Below, piece by piece: positions 1-6,735 of a stretch of DNA of 10,459 nucleotides. Position numbers and translations under genes: made by a program. A model generated the notes under the pieces. The model made no database searches, was not told the origin of the DNA, and worked only from the letters and a program-made list of their open reading frames with translations. Location of the stretch: contig SLTF01000361.1 of NCBI GenBank assembly GCA_007130025.1, positions 1 to 10,459 of the forward strand, read 5' to 3'. The stretch is from Spirochaetales bacterium. GTDB lineage: Bacteria; Spirochaetota; Spirochaetia; DSM-27196; PWMO01. How positions within the stretch are numbered: position 1 is the stretch's first letter; each line of letters begins with the position of its first letter.

Positions 1-11
1 ATCGGGAGCGC

Positions 12-1430
12 TTACTCCACCTCGGCGATGCCGAGTTTCTTCAGCTGTTCCTGCTCTTCTTTGCGCGCCACGTAGGAGTGGCGCTTCTTGTTGACGCGAA
101 GGAGGTGTTCCTTGAGTGCGGCGAGCTCGACGTTGATACCACGCAGCTCGGCGCGGTGCTCGCGCGCCACTTCGCTGCGGATGTAGGTGTCGATGCCGCT
201 GAACCGGCGGTGCAGGATGAAGAGTTCTTCGATTTCTTTCTGAAGGAACTGAAAGAGCTGCTCTTCGTCTGCCTCCTGAATTTTTCGAGCCGGGGCGCTT
301 ACGCGGTTGAGAATGGCTCCGTAGAGCCGCGCGCGCTTCTGCACGCCGTCGGAAAACTGCTCCAGATCGATCTCCTCGCTGTGGCGCGCGGAGGTGTTCT
401 CGTCCAGAAACTCGACGGTAAAGACCGGTTTGTCGGCGGGCCGATTGGTCATCCGGTCCACCCAGTCCTTGAATCGGTCGATCACCGATTTTCTGCGGGC
501 ACGCAGCAGCTCAGCGTTTTCACGGGTTTTCTCAACCAGGGTCGTGAGCGTTCCACCCCCGGCAACCATGGTCCGCACCGCGTCCTGGAGCATTGCGCGA
601 AACTCGTCCTGCCGGGACGCCACCTGAGGCTTCTTTTCTTCAATCTTCAGCCGATCGAGCAGATCCTTCTGAAGCTGCGGGGCCTGGTCGGAGAATCGCT
701 CGTCCAGCATCTCGCCGGCGAGGTCCGCATAAAAGGGAATGGCCGGCTGCGCGGTCGCGGCGGCCCGTCGCAACTGTTTCAGCACCGCTTCGCGTTCCGT
801 CCCCATTTTTCGCGGGTCGACGCGGCAGTGGGGAAGGAGTTCGTTACTCATGGCGTGCTTGATTGCCTCACGCTGGTAGTCCGCGACCTCTTTCAGAAGT
901 TGCAGTACGGTCCGTGATCGGCGAACGAGCTGATCCTGCGCATCTTTCGTAATGCCTGCGGAGAGCTGATCGTGGTCCCGCACCAGGCGACCGATGTACT
1001 CGGCGAGGGTGCGGGTCATCAAGTGGGTTGACGTTTCCGTCAGCTGGTGCCATCGAATGTACTTCACCAGGCCGACCAGGTTCTTCATTCTGGTGAGGTT
1101 CATGAAGTCAAGATCAAACTGGAAGTAGCTGTTCAGGTAGTCGAGCTGGTTGTCAAAGCGTGACAGCCGGATGCTCATCTGCTGGTCTTTTTCCGACTCC
1201 AGAAAGGCGCCGTCCGGTGGCGGAGAGACTTCGGATATTCGCTCATCATTTTTGTAGGGGTCTGGATGCAGAATCCCCTTTTTCTCCAGCACCTGTGTGA
1301 GCGCCCGATACGACGAGTGAAACAGGTGGAATTCCTGCTTGAGCTCGGGGATGCGCTTTTCCTGAAGGAGTGTTCGCCGGGCTTCGAGGGCCTGCTGAAG
1401 GTGTTGGTCGAAATCGGTTGGCGTCTGCAT
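12..1430 (-). CDS. Unrecognised 472-aa charged, helix-rich protein
   Basis: I do not recognise this family. The protein is 472 aa, very rich in Glu, Arg, Lys, Gln and Leu, and looks almost wholly alpha-helical. There is no signal peptide and no membrane segment, so it is probably cytoplasmic. Likely coiled-coil stretches are residues 10-50 (LQQALEARRTLLQEK region), 165-195, 255-325 and 385-470. A short glycine patch (GGG, 291-293) interrupts the helices, and the C-terminus is a Lys/Glu-rich helix. The start is taken at ATG 1430 (MQTPTDF). An in-frame TTG at 1475 would add 15 residues, but it has no Shine-Dalgarno and the added residues look unlike the rest. ATG 1430 also lacks a visible Shine-Dalgarno. 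The gene is divergent from the lipoprotein gene at 1525, with a 94-bp gap. It may be a lineage-restricted conserved protein. That the gene is real is well supported by length and composition; its function is unknown. Confidence 0.8.
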   Translation of the reverse strand: MQTPTDFDQHLQQALEARRTLLQEKRIPELKQEFHLFHSSYRALTQVLEKKGILHPDPYKNDERISEVSPPPDGAFLESEKDQQMSIRLSRFDNQLDYLNSYFQFDLDFMNLTRMKNLVGLVKYIRWHQLTETSTHLMTRTLAEYIGRLVRDHDQLSAGITKDAQDQLVRRSRTVLQLLKEVADYQREAIKHAMSNELLPHCRVDPRKMGTEREAVLKQLRRAAATAQPAIPFYADLAGEMLDERFSDQAPQLQKDLLDRLKIEEKKPQVASRQDEFRAMLQDAVRTMVAGGGTLTTLVEKTRENAELLRARRKSVIDRFKDWVDRMTNRPADKPVFTVEFLDENTSARHSEEIDLEQFSDGVQKRARLYGAILNRVSAPARKIQEADEEQLFQFLQKEIEELFILHRRFSGIDTYIRSEVAREHRAELRGINVELAALKEHLLRVNKKRHSYVARKEEQEQLKKLGIAEVE

Positions 1431-1510
1431 GAAGGGTGCCGTACAAAATATCCCACAAATGCGCGCAAGACGCAATCAGGGAGACTCTTTGGTGCGTTCA
1501 TATCGGGTAG

Positions 1511-1516
1511 AGGGGG
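1511..1516 (+). promoter_or_regulatory. Shine-Dalgarno for the lipoprotein gene
   Basis: AGGGGG lies 8 nt upstream of ATG 1525. It decides the start in favour of MKWMMRR over the in-frame upstream codons (the open frame reaches back to 1429). Confidence 0.7.
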
Positions 1517-1524
1517 AAGTGCCC

Positions 1525-2295
1525 ATGAAGTGGATGATGCGAAGAGTCCCCGCGTTGCTGATCGCAATGTGGCCGGCCACCGCTTTCGTATTGACCGGCG
1601 GCTGCTCGTTGGCGCAGGAGGAGCTGACGGTGCGAGTTGTGGTGCCGTCGATCTCCGGTGACTGGCCGATGGAGGCGATCACCGGGTACACGGTGGAATG
1701 GTACGCGGACGGCGTTCAGTCGCGGTCTGTACCGCGTGATGTGGATGCGCTGCGGGTCACGATGCCCAAGCGGCGAGGCGTCCCGCTGTTGATTCACCCG
1801 GTAACCGCCTCCGGGGATCGGTTGCTGCCCGCCGGGGCGCTGGTGCCCGAGCATCTCAGCGCCGGCGGGGTGTTGCGGCCCTCCTGGGACGGCGGAGCCG
1901 CGGCCACAATTGTGATGCGGATTGCGCGCCGCACCGGGGCTCCCGAGCGTTACCACGGGGCACGGCTCTTCGGGGAGCTTTCCGCACGAACCGACGGCGA
2001 TCCGTGGCGCGCCGACCTTGATGCCCTGACCGAGCAGCTTCTGGGTGGGGCGTTTCGCTCCACGGCCATCCGGGCGCGTCCGCGCGTACCGGTCCGGCTC
2101 GCGGCGCCCGCCGGCGCGTGGCTGCGCGACTCACCCTCGGCGATCGCGCTTGCACGCGACGCTGAAGGTGCGCTTCTGGTTGAGCTGGAGGAGGGGGTGC
2201 ACCGTCTGCATCATCCCCAGGGCGGTGCGGTTCTGACCGTCTCGGTTGATGCGCGCGGCGAGGTGCTGACGCGGCTCACCGCACAACGATATTGA
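1525..2295 (+). CDS. Predicted lipoprotein of unknown function
   Basis: This is a 256-aa exported protein. The N-terminus has the form of a lipoprotein signal peptide: basic start (MKWMMRR), hydrophobic core at residues 8-23, then LTGGC with Cys27 as the candidate lipidated residue. The -3 position is Thr rather than the usual Leu/Val/Ile, so the lipobox is relaxed; cleavage after SLAQ (signal peptidase I) is the alternative. The mature part looks beta-rich, with a YTVEWYADG segment (56-64), a Pro/Gly-rich middle, and a C-terminal run of short strands (215-256). I do not recognise a domain. The start at ATG 1525 is chosen over upstream in-frame codons because AGGGGG at 1511-1516 sits 8 nt before it and the signal peptide begins there. 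The 3' end overlaps the 3' end of leuS by 20 bp on the opposite strand. Confidence 0.8.
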   Translation: MKWMMRRVPALLIAMWPATAFVLTGGCSLAQEELTVRVVVPSISGDWPMEAITGYTVEWYADGVQSRSVPRDVDALRVTMPKRRGVPLLIHPVTASGDRLLPAGALVPEHLSAGGVLRPSWDGGAAATIVMRIARRTGAPERYHGARLFGELSARTDGDPWRADLDALTEQLLGGAFRSTAIRARPRVPVRLAAPAGAWLRDSPSAIALARDAEGALLVELEEGVHRLHHPQGGAVLTVSVDARGEVLTRLTAQRY

Positions 2296-4726
2296 CCAGC
2301 TTGTTGGGTACGGTGATCACCTTGACCAGTTCCTTGCCGGCGGTGAATTCCGCGATGCGCTCCAATCCCAGTGCCCGGTCGCGCAGTTCGGCCTCCGGCG
2401 TGTCGGTGGGCAGCTCGATGCGGGCGCGCACCTTGCCGTTGACCTGTACCACCACGGTGACCTCTTCGTCACGGGTGAGCGACTCTTCCCACTGTGGCCA
2501 CGCTACCATACTCACCGACGGTGGGTTGCCCGCGCGTTCCCAGAGCTCCTCGGCGAGATGCGGCGCGTAGGGCGCGAGCAGCAGGATGAAGGGTTCCCAG
2601 GCGGCACGGAAGAGGGTCTCTTCCTTGTACAGCTCGTTGATATAGATCATCAGCTGCGCGATGGCGGTGTTGAACTCCAGTCTCCCGGTGTCGTGATCGA
2701 CCTTCTTGATGGTCTTGTGGAGGACCCGCAGGATGTGCTCGGGAGGTTCTCCTTCGACCAGCTCGCGTTCGGCCAGACGCCACGCACGGTCCAGAAAGCG
2801 GTGAACCCCGCTGATGCTGCCGGTTGACCACGGTTTCTCGGCCTCCAGCGGACCGAGGAACATCTCAAACATGCGAAGGGTGTCGGCGCCGTAGGCGGAG
2901 ACGACGTCGTCCGGGTTGACCACGTTGCCGCGCGACTTGGACATGCGAAGGCCATCTTCTCCCAGAATCATTCCCTGGTTGATCAGGCGCATGAAGGGCT
3001 CCTCGGTGTTCACCACCCCGATATCGTAGAGCACCTTGTGCCAGAAGCGGGCGTAGAGCAGGTGGAGCACCGCGTGCTCGGCGCCGCCCACGTAGAGGTC
3101 AACCGGCATCCAGTAGTCGATCTTGTCGCGGCCGGCGAGCTCACGGTCATTCCGTGGGTCGAGGTACCGCAGGTAGTACCAGCAGGAGCCGGCCCACTGC
3201 GGCATGGTGTTGGTCTCGCGTCGCCCCATGGACCCGGACCCGTCGGGGCATCCGGTAACTACCCACTCTTCGACCTTGGCAAGTGGAGACTCTCCGGTTC
3301 CGCTTGGTTTGTAGCTCTGCACGTCGGGCAGGCGAAGCGGCAGCTGTTCTTCGGGCACCGGAACGATGGTTTCCCCGCAGTGCACCAGCGGGATGGGCTC
3401 GCCCCAGTAGCGCTGGCGGGAAAAAATCCAGTCGCGCAGCTTGTAGTTGACGGCTTTTCGGCCCAGGCCCTGCTCGGTCAGCCACTCGGTGATCCGCTGC
3501 TTGAAGACCGCGGTCTGCAGGCCGTCAAAGTCGCCGGAGTTCATTGCGTGCCCCTCGCCGGTGAACGCTTCGGCGAGGCCGCCGTCTTCGGTATGGGCAA
3601 CGTAGACCTCGGCGGGAGGCTCGACCACCTGCACAATGGAGAGGCCAAACTGAACGGCAAACTCCCAGTCGCGGGTATCGTGGGCGGGAACGGCCATGAT
3701 GGCGCCGGTTCCGTACGAGACCAGGATGTAGTCGGAGATCCAGACGGGCACGCGTGCCTTATTGACCGGGTTGATTGCGTAGGCACCGGTGAAGACACCG
3801 GTCTTGTCCTTGGCCAGGTCGGTTCGCTCCAGATCGGACTTCAGGCGCGCCTGCTCCACGTAGGCGTCCACCTCGGCGCGCTGCGCGGCGGTGGTGATGC
3901 GGTCCACCAGGGCGTGCTCCGGCGCCAGCACCATGTAGGTAGCACCAAAGAGGGTATCGGGCCGCGTGGTAAAGACTTCGATATCGCCGGAGCCGTCTTC
4001 GAGGGCAAAGCGGACGTTGGCCCCCTCGCTGCGGCCGATCCAGTTGCGCTGCATCGCCTTGATGGACTCCGGCCAGTCGAGGCCGTCCAGGTCCTCAAGG
4101 AGGCGATCGGCGTACTCGGTGATGCGCAGGATCCACTGCCGCAGCGGACGGCGTTCCACCGGGTGGTTTCCCCGCTCCGAGCGCGGTCCGTCGGGGGTGG
4201 TGAGCACCTCCTCGTTGGCGAGCACCGTGCCCAGTGCTTCGCAGTACCAGACCGGCATTTCGGCGACGTAAGCGAGTCCGCGTTCGTACAGTTTGAGAAA
4301 GATCCACTGCGTCCAACGGTAGTAGTCGGGGTCGTGGGTGGATACCTCGCGGTCCCAGTCGTAGGAAAAGCCCAGCGACTTGATCTGCTCGCGGAAGCGG
4401 TTGATGTTGCGCTCGGTGGTTTCCAGCGGGTGGGTCCCGGTCTGAATGGCGTAGTTCTCCGCCGGCAGACCAAAGCTGTCGAACCCCATGGGATGCAGGA
4501 CGGCGTATCCGTTCATCCGGAGATATCGGCAGTAGATGTCCGTGGCGGTGTAGCCCTCGGGATGGCCCACGTGCAGCCCGGCAGCCGAAGGGTAGGGAAA
4601 CATATCCAGAACGTAGGCGCGCTTCTCTTTGGGAATGGAGGGGTCTTCGGTCACCCGGAAGGTCTTCTCGCGCTCCCAGTAGGCCTGCCACTTCTGCTCG
4701 ATGTCGGTGAACGGATATTTGCTCAT
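2276..4726 (-). CDS. leuS: Leucyl-tRNA synthetase
   Basis: This class I aminoacyl-tRNA synthetase charges tRNA-Leu with leucine in the cytoplasm. From ATG 4726 it is 816 aa, somewhat shorter than E. coli LeuRS (about 860). Visible landmarks: the HIGH signature as HVGH (52-55); the family motif RNWIGRSEG; the CP1 editing domain with the threonine-rich TTRPDT (253-258) and the editing aspartate in AHDTRD (Asp350); the KMSKS signature as RMSKS (594-598); the anticodon-binding segment with APYAPHLAEELW; and the C-terminal tRNA-binding domain (QVNGKVRARIELP). Two oddities: the leucine-specific insertion normally just before KMSKS is absent, and most cysteines of the usual first zinc-binding region are missing (one Cys remains in WYCEALG). 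The start is uncertain between ATG 4735 (MPPMSKYPF) and ATG 4726 (MSKYPF). The second fits the family and a predicted transcription start falling on it. It lies 32 nt after fxsA and overlaps the convergent lipoprotein gene by 20 bp. Confidence 0.97.
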   Translation of the reverse strand: MSKYPFTDIEQKWQAYWEREKTFRVTEDPSIPKEKRAYVLDMFPYPSAAGLHVGHPEGYTATDIYCRYLRMNGYAVLHPMGFDSFGLPAENYAIQTGTHPLETTERNINRFREQIKSLGFSYDWDREVSTHDPDYYRWTQWIFLKLYERGLAYVAEMPVWYCEALGTVLANEEVLTTPDGPRSERGNHPVERRPLRQWILRITEYADRLLEDLDGLDWPESIKAMQRNWIGRSEGANVRFALEDGSGDIEVFTTRPDTLFGATYMVLAPEHALVDRITTAAQRAEVDAYVEQARLKSDLERTDLAKDKTGVFTGAYAINPVNKARVPVWISDYILVSYGTGAIMAVPAHDTRDWEFAVQFGLSIVQVVEPPAEVYVAHTEDGGLAEAFTGEGHAMNSGDFDGLQTAVFKQRITEWLTEQGLGRKAVNYKLRDWIFSRQRYWGEPIPLVHCGETIVPVPEEQLPLRLPDVQSYKPSGTGESPLAKVEEWVVTGCPDGSGSMGRRETNTMPQWAGSCWYYLRYLDPRNDRELAGRDKIDYWMPVDLYVGGAEHAVLHLLYARFWHKVLYDIGVVNTEEPFMRLINQGMILGEDGLRMSKSRGNVVNPDDVVSAYGADTLRMFEMFLGPLEAEKPWSTGSISGVHRFLDRAWRLAERELVEGEPPEHILRVLHKTIKKVDHDTGRLEFNTAIAQLMIYINELYKEETLFRAAWEPFILLLAPYAPHLAEELWERAGNPPSVSMVAWPQWEESLTRDEEVTVVVQVNGKVRARIELPTDTPEAELRDRALGLERIAEFTAGKELVKVITVPNKLVNIVVR

Positions 4727-4733
4727 AGGCGGC

Positions 4734-4762
4734 ATGATACCGAAGCGTTATGGGCCCGTCAA
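4734..4762 (-). promoter_or_regulatory. Strong sigma70-type promoter for leuS, predicted leaderless
   Basis: On the minus strand TTGACG (4762-4757, 5/6 consensus) is followed after exactly 17 bp by TATCAT (4739-4734, 5/6). The expected start point, 7-8 nt after the -10, falls at 4727-4726, which is the A of the ATG of MSKYPF. The -10 overlaps the alternative ATG at 4735, so that start would not be in a transcript from this promoter. The -35 overlaps the fxsA stop codon. No Shine-Dalgarno precedes either ATG, which agrees with leaderless initiation. Read-through from fxsA remains possible. Confidence 0.6.
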
Positions 4763-5148
4763 CTTTGGATGGTGATGGTGCCCCGGTCGATCATCCGGCG
4801 CAGCCGGCGCGCAACCGCGCGGCGAATGGGAATGCGACTCGCGGGAATGATCAAGGCAAACCCCAGCACATCGGTGAGTACCCCGGGGGTGATCAAAAGC
4901 AGCCCCGCAGCCAGAAGCAACAGCCCGTCGAGCAGGGGATCGCCGGGGAAGCGGCCCTCGTTGATCTCGATCTGGATTCGCGCCCAGACCTGGAAACCCT
5001 GCAGCCTCGCGAGCCACGCTCCCACAAATCCGGTCGTCAGGACGATGAGGATCGTCGGCAGCGCACCGATCCAGGTTCCGATGCGGATCAGAAGGTAGAG
5101 TTCAATCAAGGGGATAACGGTAAACAGCAGAAAGAGTTTGCCCAACAT
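4759..5148 (-). CDS. fxsA: FxsA family membrane protein
   Basis: This is a 129-aa integral inner-membrane protein of the FxsA family. E. coli FxsA is known from its overproduction easing F-exclusion of phage T7; its normal cellular role is not settled. Visible family features: a first hydrophobic segment with the conserved IPLIELYLLI pattern (12-21), a second segment (about 27-47), an amphipathic linker with RLQGFQVWARIQIEINEGRFP (split around 48-68), then the conserved LLDGLLLLAAGLLLITPG hairpin region (72-89) followed by LTDVLGFALIIP (91-102). The tail is strongly basic (IRRAVARRLRRMIDR), as expected for a cytoplasmic end. Length is close to the usual 130-180 aa, with a short tail. Start ATG 5148 has only a weak AGG upstream. 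It is followed by leuS after 32 nt, so some co-transcription is likely. A candidate promoter lies inside the terminator hairpin upstream. Confidence 0.9.
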   Translation of the reverse strand: MLGKLFLLFTVIPLIELYLLIRIGTWIGALPTILIVLTTGFVGAWLARLQGFQVWARIQIEINEGRFPGDPLLDGLLLLAAGLLLITPGVLTDVLGFALIIPASRIPIRRAVARRLRRMIDRGTITIQS

Positions 5149-5221
5149 GGCTGCAGCCTATCACGGAAGCCGGTCAGCGGGAAGGTCGTACCCCGTGTGG
5201 AGACGGAACCGTCGTGGGGAC

Positions 5222-5263
5222 AAAAAAACCCCCTCAGGAAAGGAGGTATAAAACCTGAGGGGG
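5222..5263 (-). terminator. Intrinsic terminator, 10-bp stem plus T7
   Basis: The arms CCCCCTCAGG and CCTGAGGGGG (5263-5254 and 5238-5229 on the minus strand) pair perfectly around a 15-nt loop and are followed directly by seven Ts (5228-5222). The plus strand has no T-run after the stem, so it acts on minus-strand transcription. It would end read-through from the trx-CNNM unit, or a short transcript starting inside the gap. The minus-strand loop contains ACCTCCTTT, which equals the conserved 3' end of 16S rRNA. Confidence 0.85.
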
Positions 5264-5272
5264 CACCGTCAA
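5245..5272 (-). promoter_or_regulatory. Possible fxsA promoter inside the terminator hairpin
   Basis: TTGACG (5272-5267, 5/6) and TATACC (5250-5245, 4/6) are separated by 16 bp on the minus strand. The -35 is the same hexamer as in the leuS promoter. The left stem arm lies between the two boxes, so RNA started here would lack it and escape termination. The fxsA leader would be about 90 nt. The -10 is imperfect, hence low confidence. Confidence 0.35.
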
Positions 5273-5457
5273 AAAAAACATTTGCTCCCACCGAAGTGGG
5301 CTATTTCATAAAACGAGTAACACTCGCTTTATTTATTGGGGAAACAACCAAACCGCGAAAAGGTTACAGGAAAAACGCAAATTTGATGGCCGAAATGTAA
5401 TCGGTTGCATCGAAAAGATCAAGCGTGATGCGCAGATTATTCGCACGAATTCGGTGT

Positions 5458-6729
5458 CTATTGGCCCCAATCGCCGTCATCATCGTCCGACGGGGGGGAG
5501 AGTCGCAGGCGAACCGCGACGATGCGGCGCCCCGTCATTGTCTCCACGACAAAACGACCGATCTCGGTGTTCACCTCTTCCCCAACAACCGGGATATGAC
5601 CGATTCGGGTCATCAGATAGCCGCCTACGGTCTTTCCCCCGCGAACGTCGGGAATTTCCAGGTCCAGCAGCTCGTTGACCACGTAGACCGGAGCATCGGC
5701 CATGATTCGCACCGATCCATCGCCCATGTCGGTTACCGGTTCACGGTGCTTGGACTCGTGTTCGTCATAGATTTCACCGAGGATTTCCTCGATCGCGTCT
5801 TCCAGGGTGACGATGCCCGAAACGCCACCGTACTCATCGAGTACCACCGCCATGTTCAGCCCCTCGGCGCGAAACTGGGTGAGCATCTCTTCCACGCTGC
5901 GGTGCCCCGGCACGAAGATGGGATCGACCATCACCGTGGAGATCGACGCACTCCCGTCGCCCTGCTCGCGACGCTGCAGCAGATCCCGCAGGATCGCGAT
6001 CCCTACGATGCGCTCGGGATCGCCGTCGTAGACCGGGACCCGCGAGAATCCGTGACGACTGATCTCGCGAAGCGCTGCTTCGACGGTGAGCGTCTTGTCG
6101 AGGCTGAACACCCGGGTCCGGTGCGTCATGATCGACTCCACCGTCACGTCACCAAAGCGAAAGACGTTCTTCACCATCCGCGACTTGGAGTTTTCCAGCA
6201 CGCCGACGTGTTCGGCGTGCTTCACGAGACTCAGAAGGCCTTCGCGGGTGACCGCCGAACTCGGGGTGGCGCCGGAAAGTCTCGTGATCAGAAGCACTAC
6301 CGAGGCGATGGCCCACACCACCGGGCGAAGAATGAGATCGAGGAAGGTGATCAGACGAACGGTGTGCACCGACCAGACTTCATTGTAACTGATGGCGAGC
6401 TGTTTGGGAGTGACCTCCCCGAAGATGAGCACCAGAAGGGTGAGGATGGCCGTGGTAAGGGCGAGCGCGCCGCTTCCGAATACCCGGACGGTGAACTCGC
6501 CGGCAAGCACCGACGCCGCGATGTTGACCACGTTGTTGCCGATGAGCACCACGGTGAGAAGTCGCTCGGGGTTCTCGCTTGCGGCGGCTACCATCCGCCC
6601 GCGTTTGCCCCACTTGTCTCGGATTGAATGAACCTGGGCGGCCGACAGCGACGTGAACGCGGTCTCGGTTCCTGAGAAGAAGCCGGAAAGCGCGACAAGC
6701 GCCGCAATGGTCAGAAGCCGCGGCAGCAT
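5458..6729 (-). CDS. CNNM/CorC-type divalent-cation transporter, CBS-domain membrane protein
   Basis: This is a 423-aa inner-membrane protein of the hemolysin-related CNNM family (bacterial CorB/MpfA/PaeA/YfjD relatives), members of which export or regulate Mg2+ and related cations. The N-terminal DUF21/CNNM domain (1 to about 155) has the family motifs SGFFSGTETAF (15-25), GNNVVN (64-69) and FGEVTPKQ (103-110), with about four hydrophobic segments. A CBS pair follows (about 197-315), containing GFSRVPVYDG (227-236) and VLDEYGGVSGIVTLEDA (296-312). The C-terminal CorC/HlyC domain (about 335-410) ends in an Asp-rich tail (DDDD, 415-418). The usual order is complete and length is normal. It starts only 6 nt after the thioredoxin stop, with no strong Shine-Dalgarno, so it is probably translated from the trx transcript. 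The exact cation and direction cannot be read from sequence. Confidence 0.93.
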   Translation of the reverse strand: MLPRLLTIAALVALSGFFSGTETAFTSLSAAQVHSIRDKWGKRGRMVAAASENPERLLTVVLIGNNVVNIAASVLAGEFTVRVFGSGALALTTAILTLLVLIFGEVTPKQLAISYNEVWSVHTVRLITFLDLILRPVVWAIASVVLLITRLSGATPSSAVTREGLLSLVKHAEHVGVLENSKSRMVKNVFRFGDVTVESIMTHRTRVFSLDKTLTVEAALREISRHGFSRVPVYDGDPERIVGIAILRDLLQRREQGDGSASISTVMVDPIFVPGHRSVEEMLTQFRAEGLNMAVVLDEYGGVSGIVTLEDAIEEILGEIYDEHESKHREPVTDMGDGSVRIMADAPVYVVNELLDLEIPDVRGGKTVGGYLMTRIGHIPVVGEEVNTEIGRFVVETMTGRRIVAVRLRLSPPSDDDDGDWGQ

Positions 6730-6735
6730 GGCGGG

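Larger units (their letters stand above)
5222..5387 (-). ncRNA. Candidate small RNA or structured leader/3' UTR
   Basis: This is inferred, not recognised. A promoter-like pair, TTGATC (5422-5417) and TACATT (5399-5394) with a 17-bp spacer, would start a transcript near 5387. That transcript would run about 165 nt to the intrinsic terminator. It would fold into three hairpins. The first (5332-5308, 11 bp) includes a position that is a G-U wobble in minus-strand RNA but an A-C mismatch in plus-strand RNA, which favours a minus-strand RNA. The second has a C(UUCG)G tetraloop (5300-5287). The third is the terminator, with a CCUCC loop. I match it to no known family. It may simply be the 3' UTR of the CNNM gene. 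Confidence 0.3.
5149..5457. other. 309-bp AT-richer structured intergenic region
   Basis: No protein gene is supported here. The region sits between the stop of the CNNM/CorC gene and the start of fxsA, both on the minus strand. Its middle (about 5265-5400) is clearly more AT-rich than the flanking genes. Read on the minus strand it holds, in order: a weak promoter-like pair (5394-5422), an AT-rich 11-bp hairpin (5308-5332), a UUCG-tetraloop hairpin (5287-5300), eight Ts, a perfect intrinsic terminator (5222-5263), and then about 70 bp of fxsA leader in which I see only a weak Shine-Dalgarno. Confidence 0.7.

Noticed and set aside
78..917. 279-codon plus-strand open frame opposite the 472-aa protein gene
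   Set aside because: It is a shadow frame caused by GC-rich third positions, with no credible start context or domain.
1431..1475. TTG 1475 as an earlier start of the 472-aa protein
   Set aside because: No Shine-Dalgarno, and the added Cys-containing segment is unlike the rest of the protein; ATG 1430 is simpler.
3038..5098. 686-codon open frame on the plus strand, antisense to leuS and fxsA
   Set aside because: It lies fully opposite two well-recognised genes. Its translation is low-complexity Gly/Val/His-rich with no family motifs, as expected from the reverse strand of GC-biased codons.
5239..5253. AAAGGAGGTATAAAA on the plus strand as a ribosome-binding or CsrA-type site
   Set aside because: No plus-strand start codon follows at a useful distance, and the hairpin has terminator polarity for the minus strand only.
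5271..5300. UUCG hairpin plus T8 as a second intrinsic terminator
   Set aside because: The T-run begins 8 nt after the stem, too far for a standard intrinsic terminator, and the stem is only 5 bp.
5425..6627. 400-codon plus-strand open frame opposite the CNNM/CorC gene
   Set aside because: The opposite strand encodes a complete, motif-rich CNNM protein. This frame is His/Asp-rich noise.
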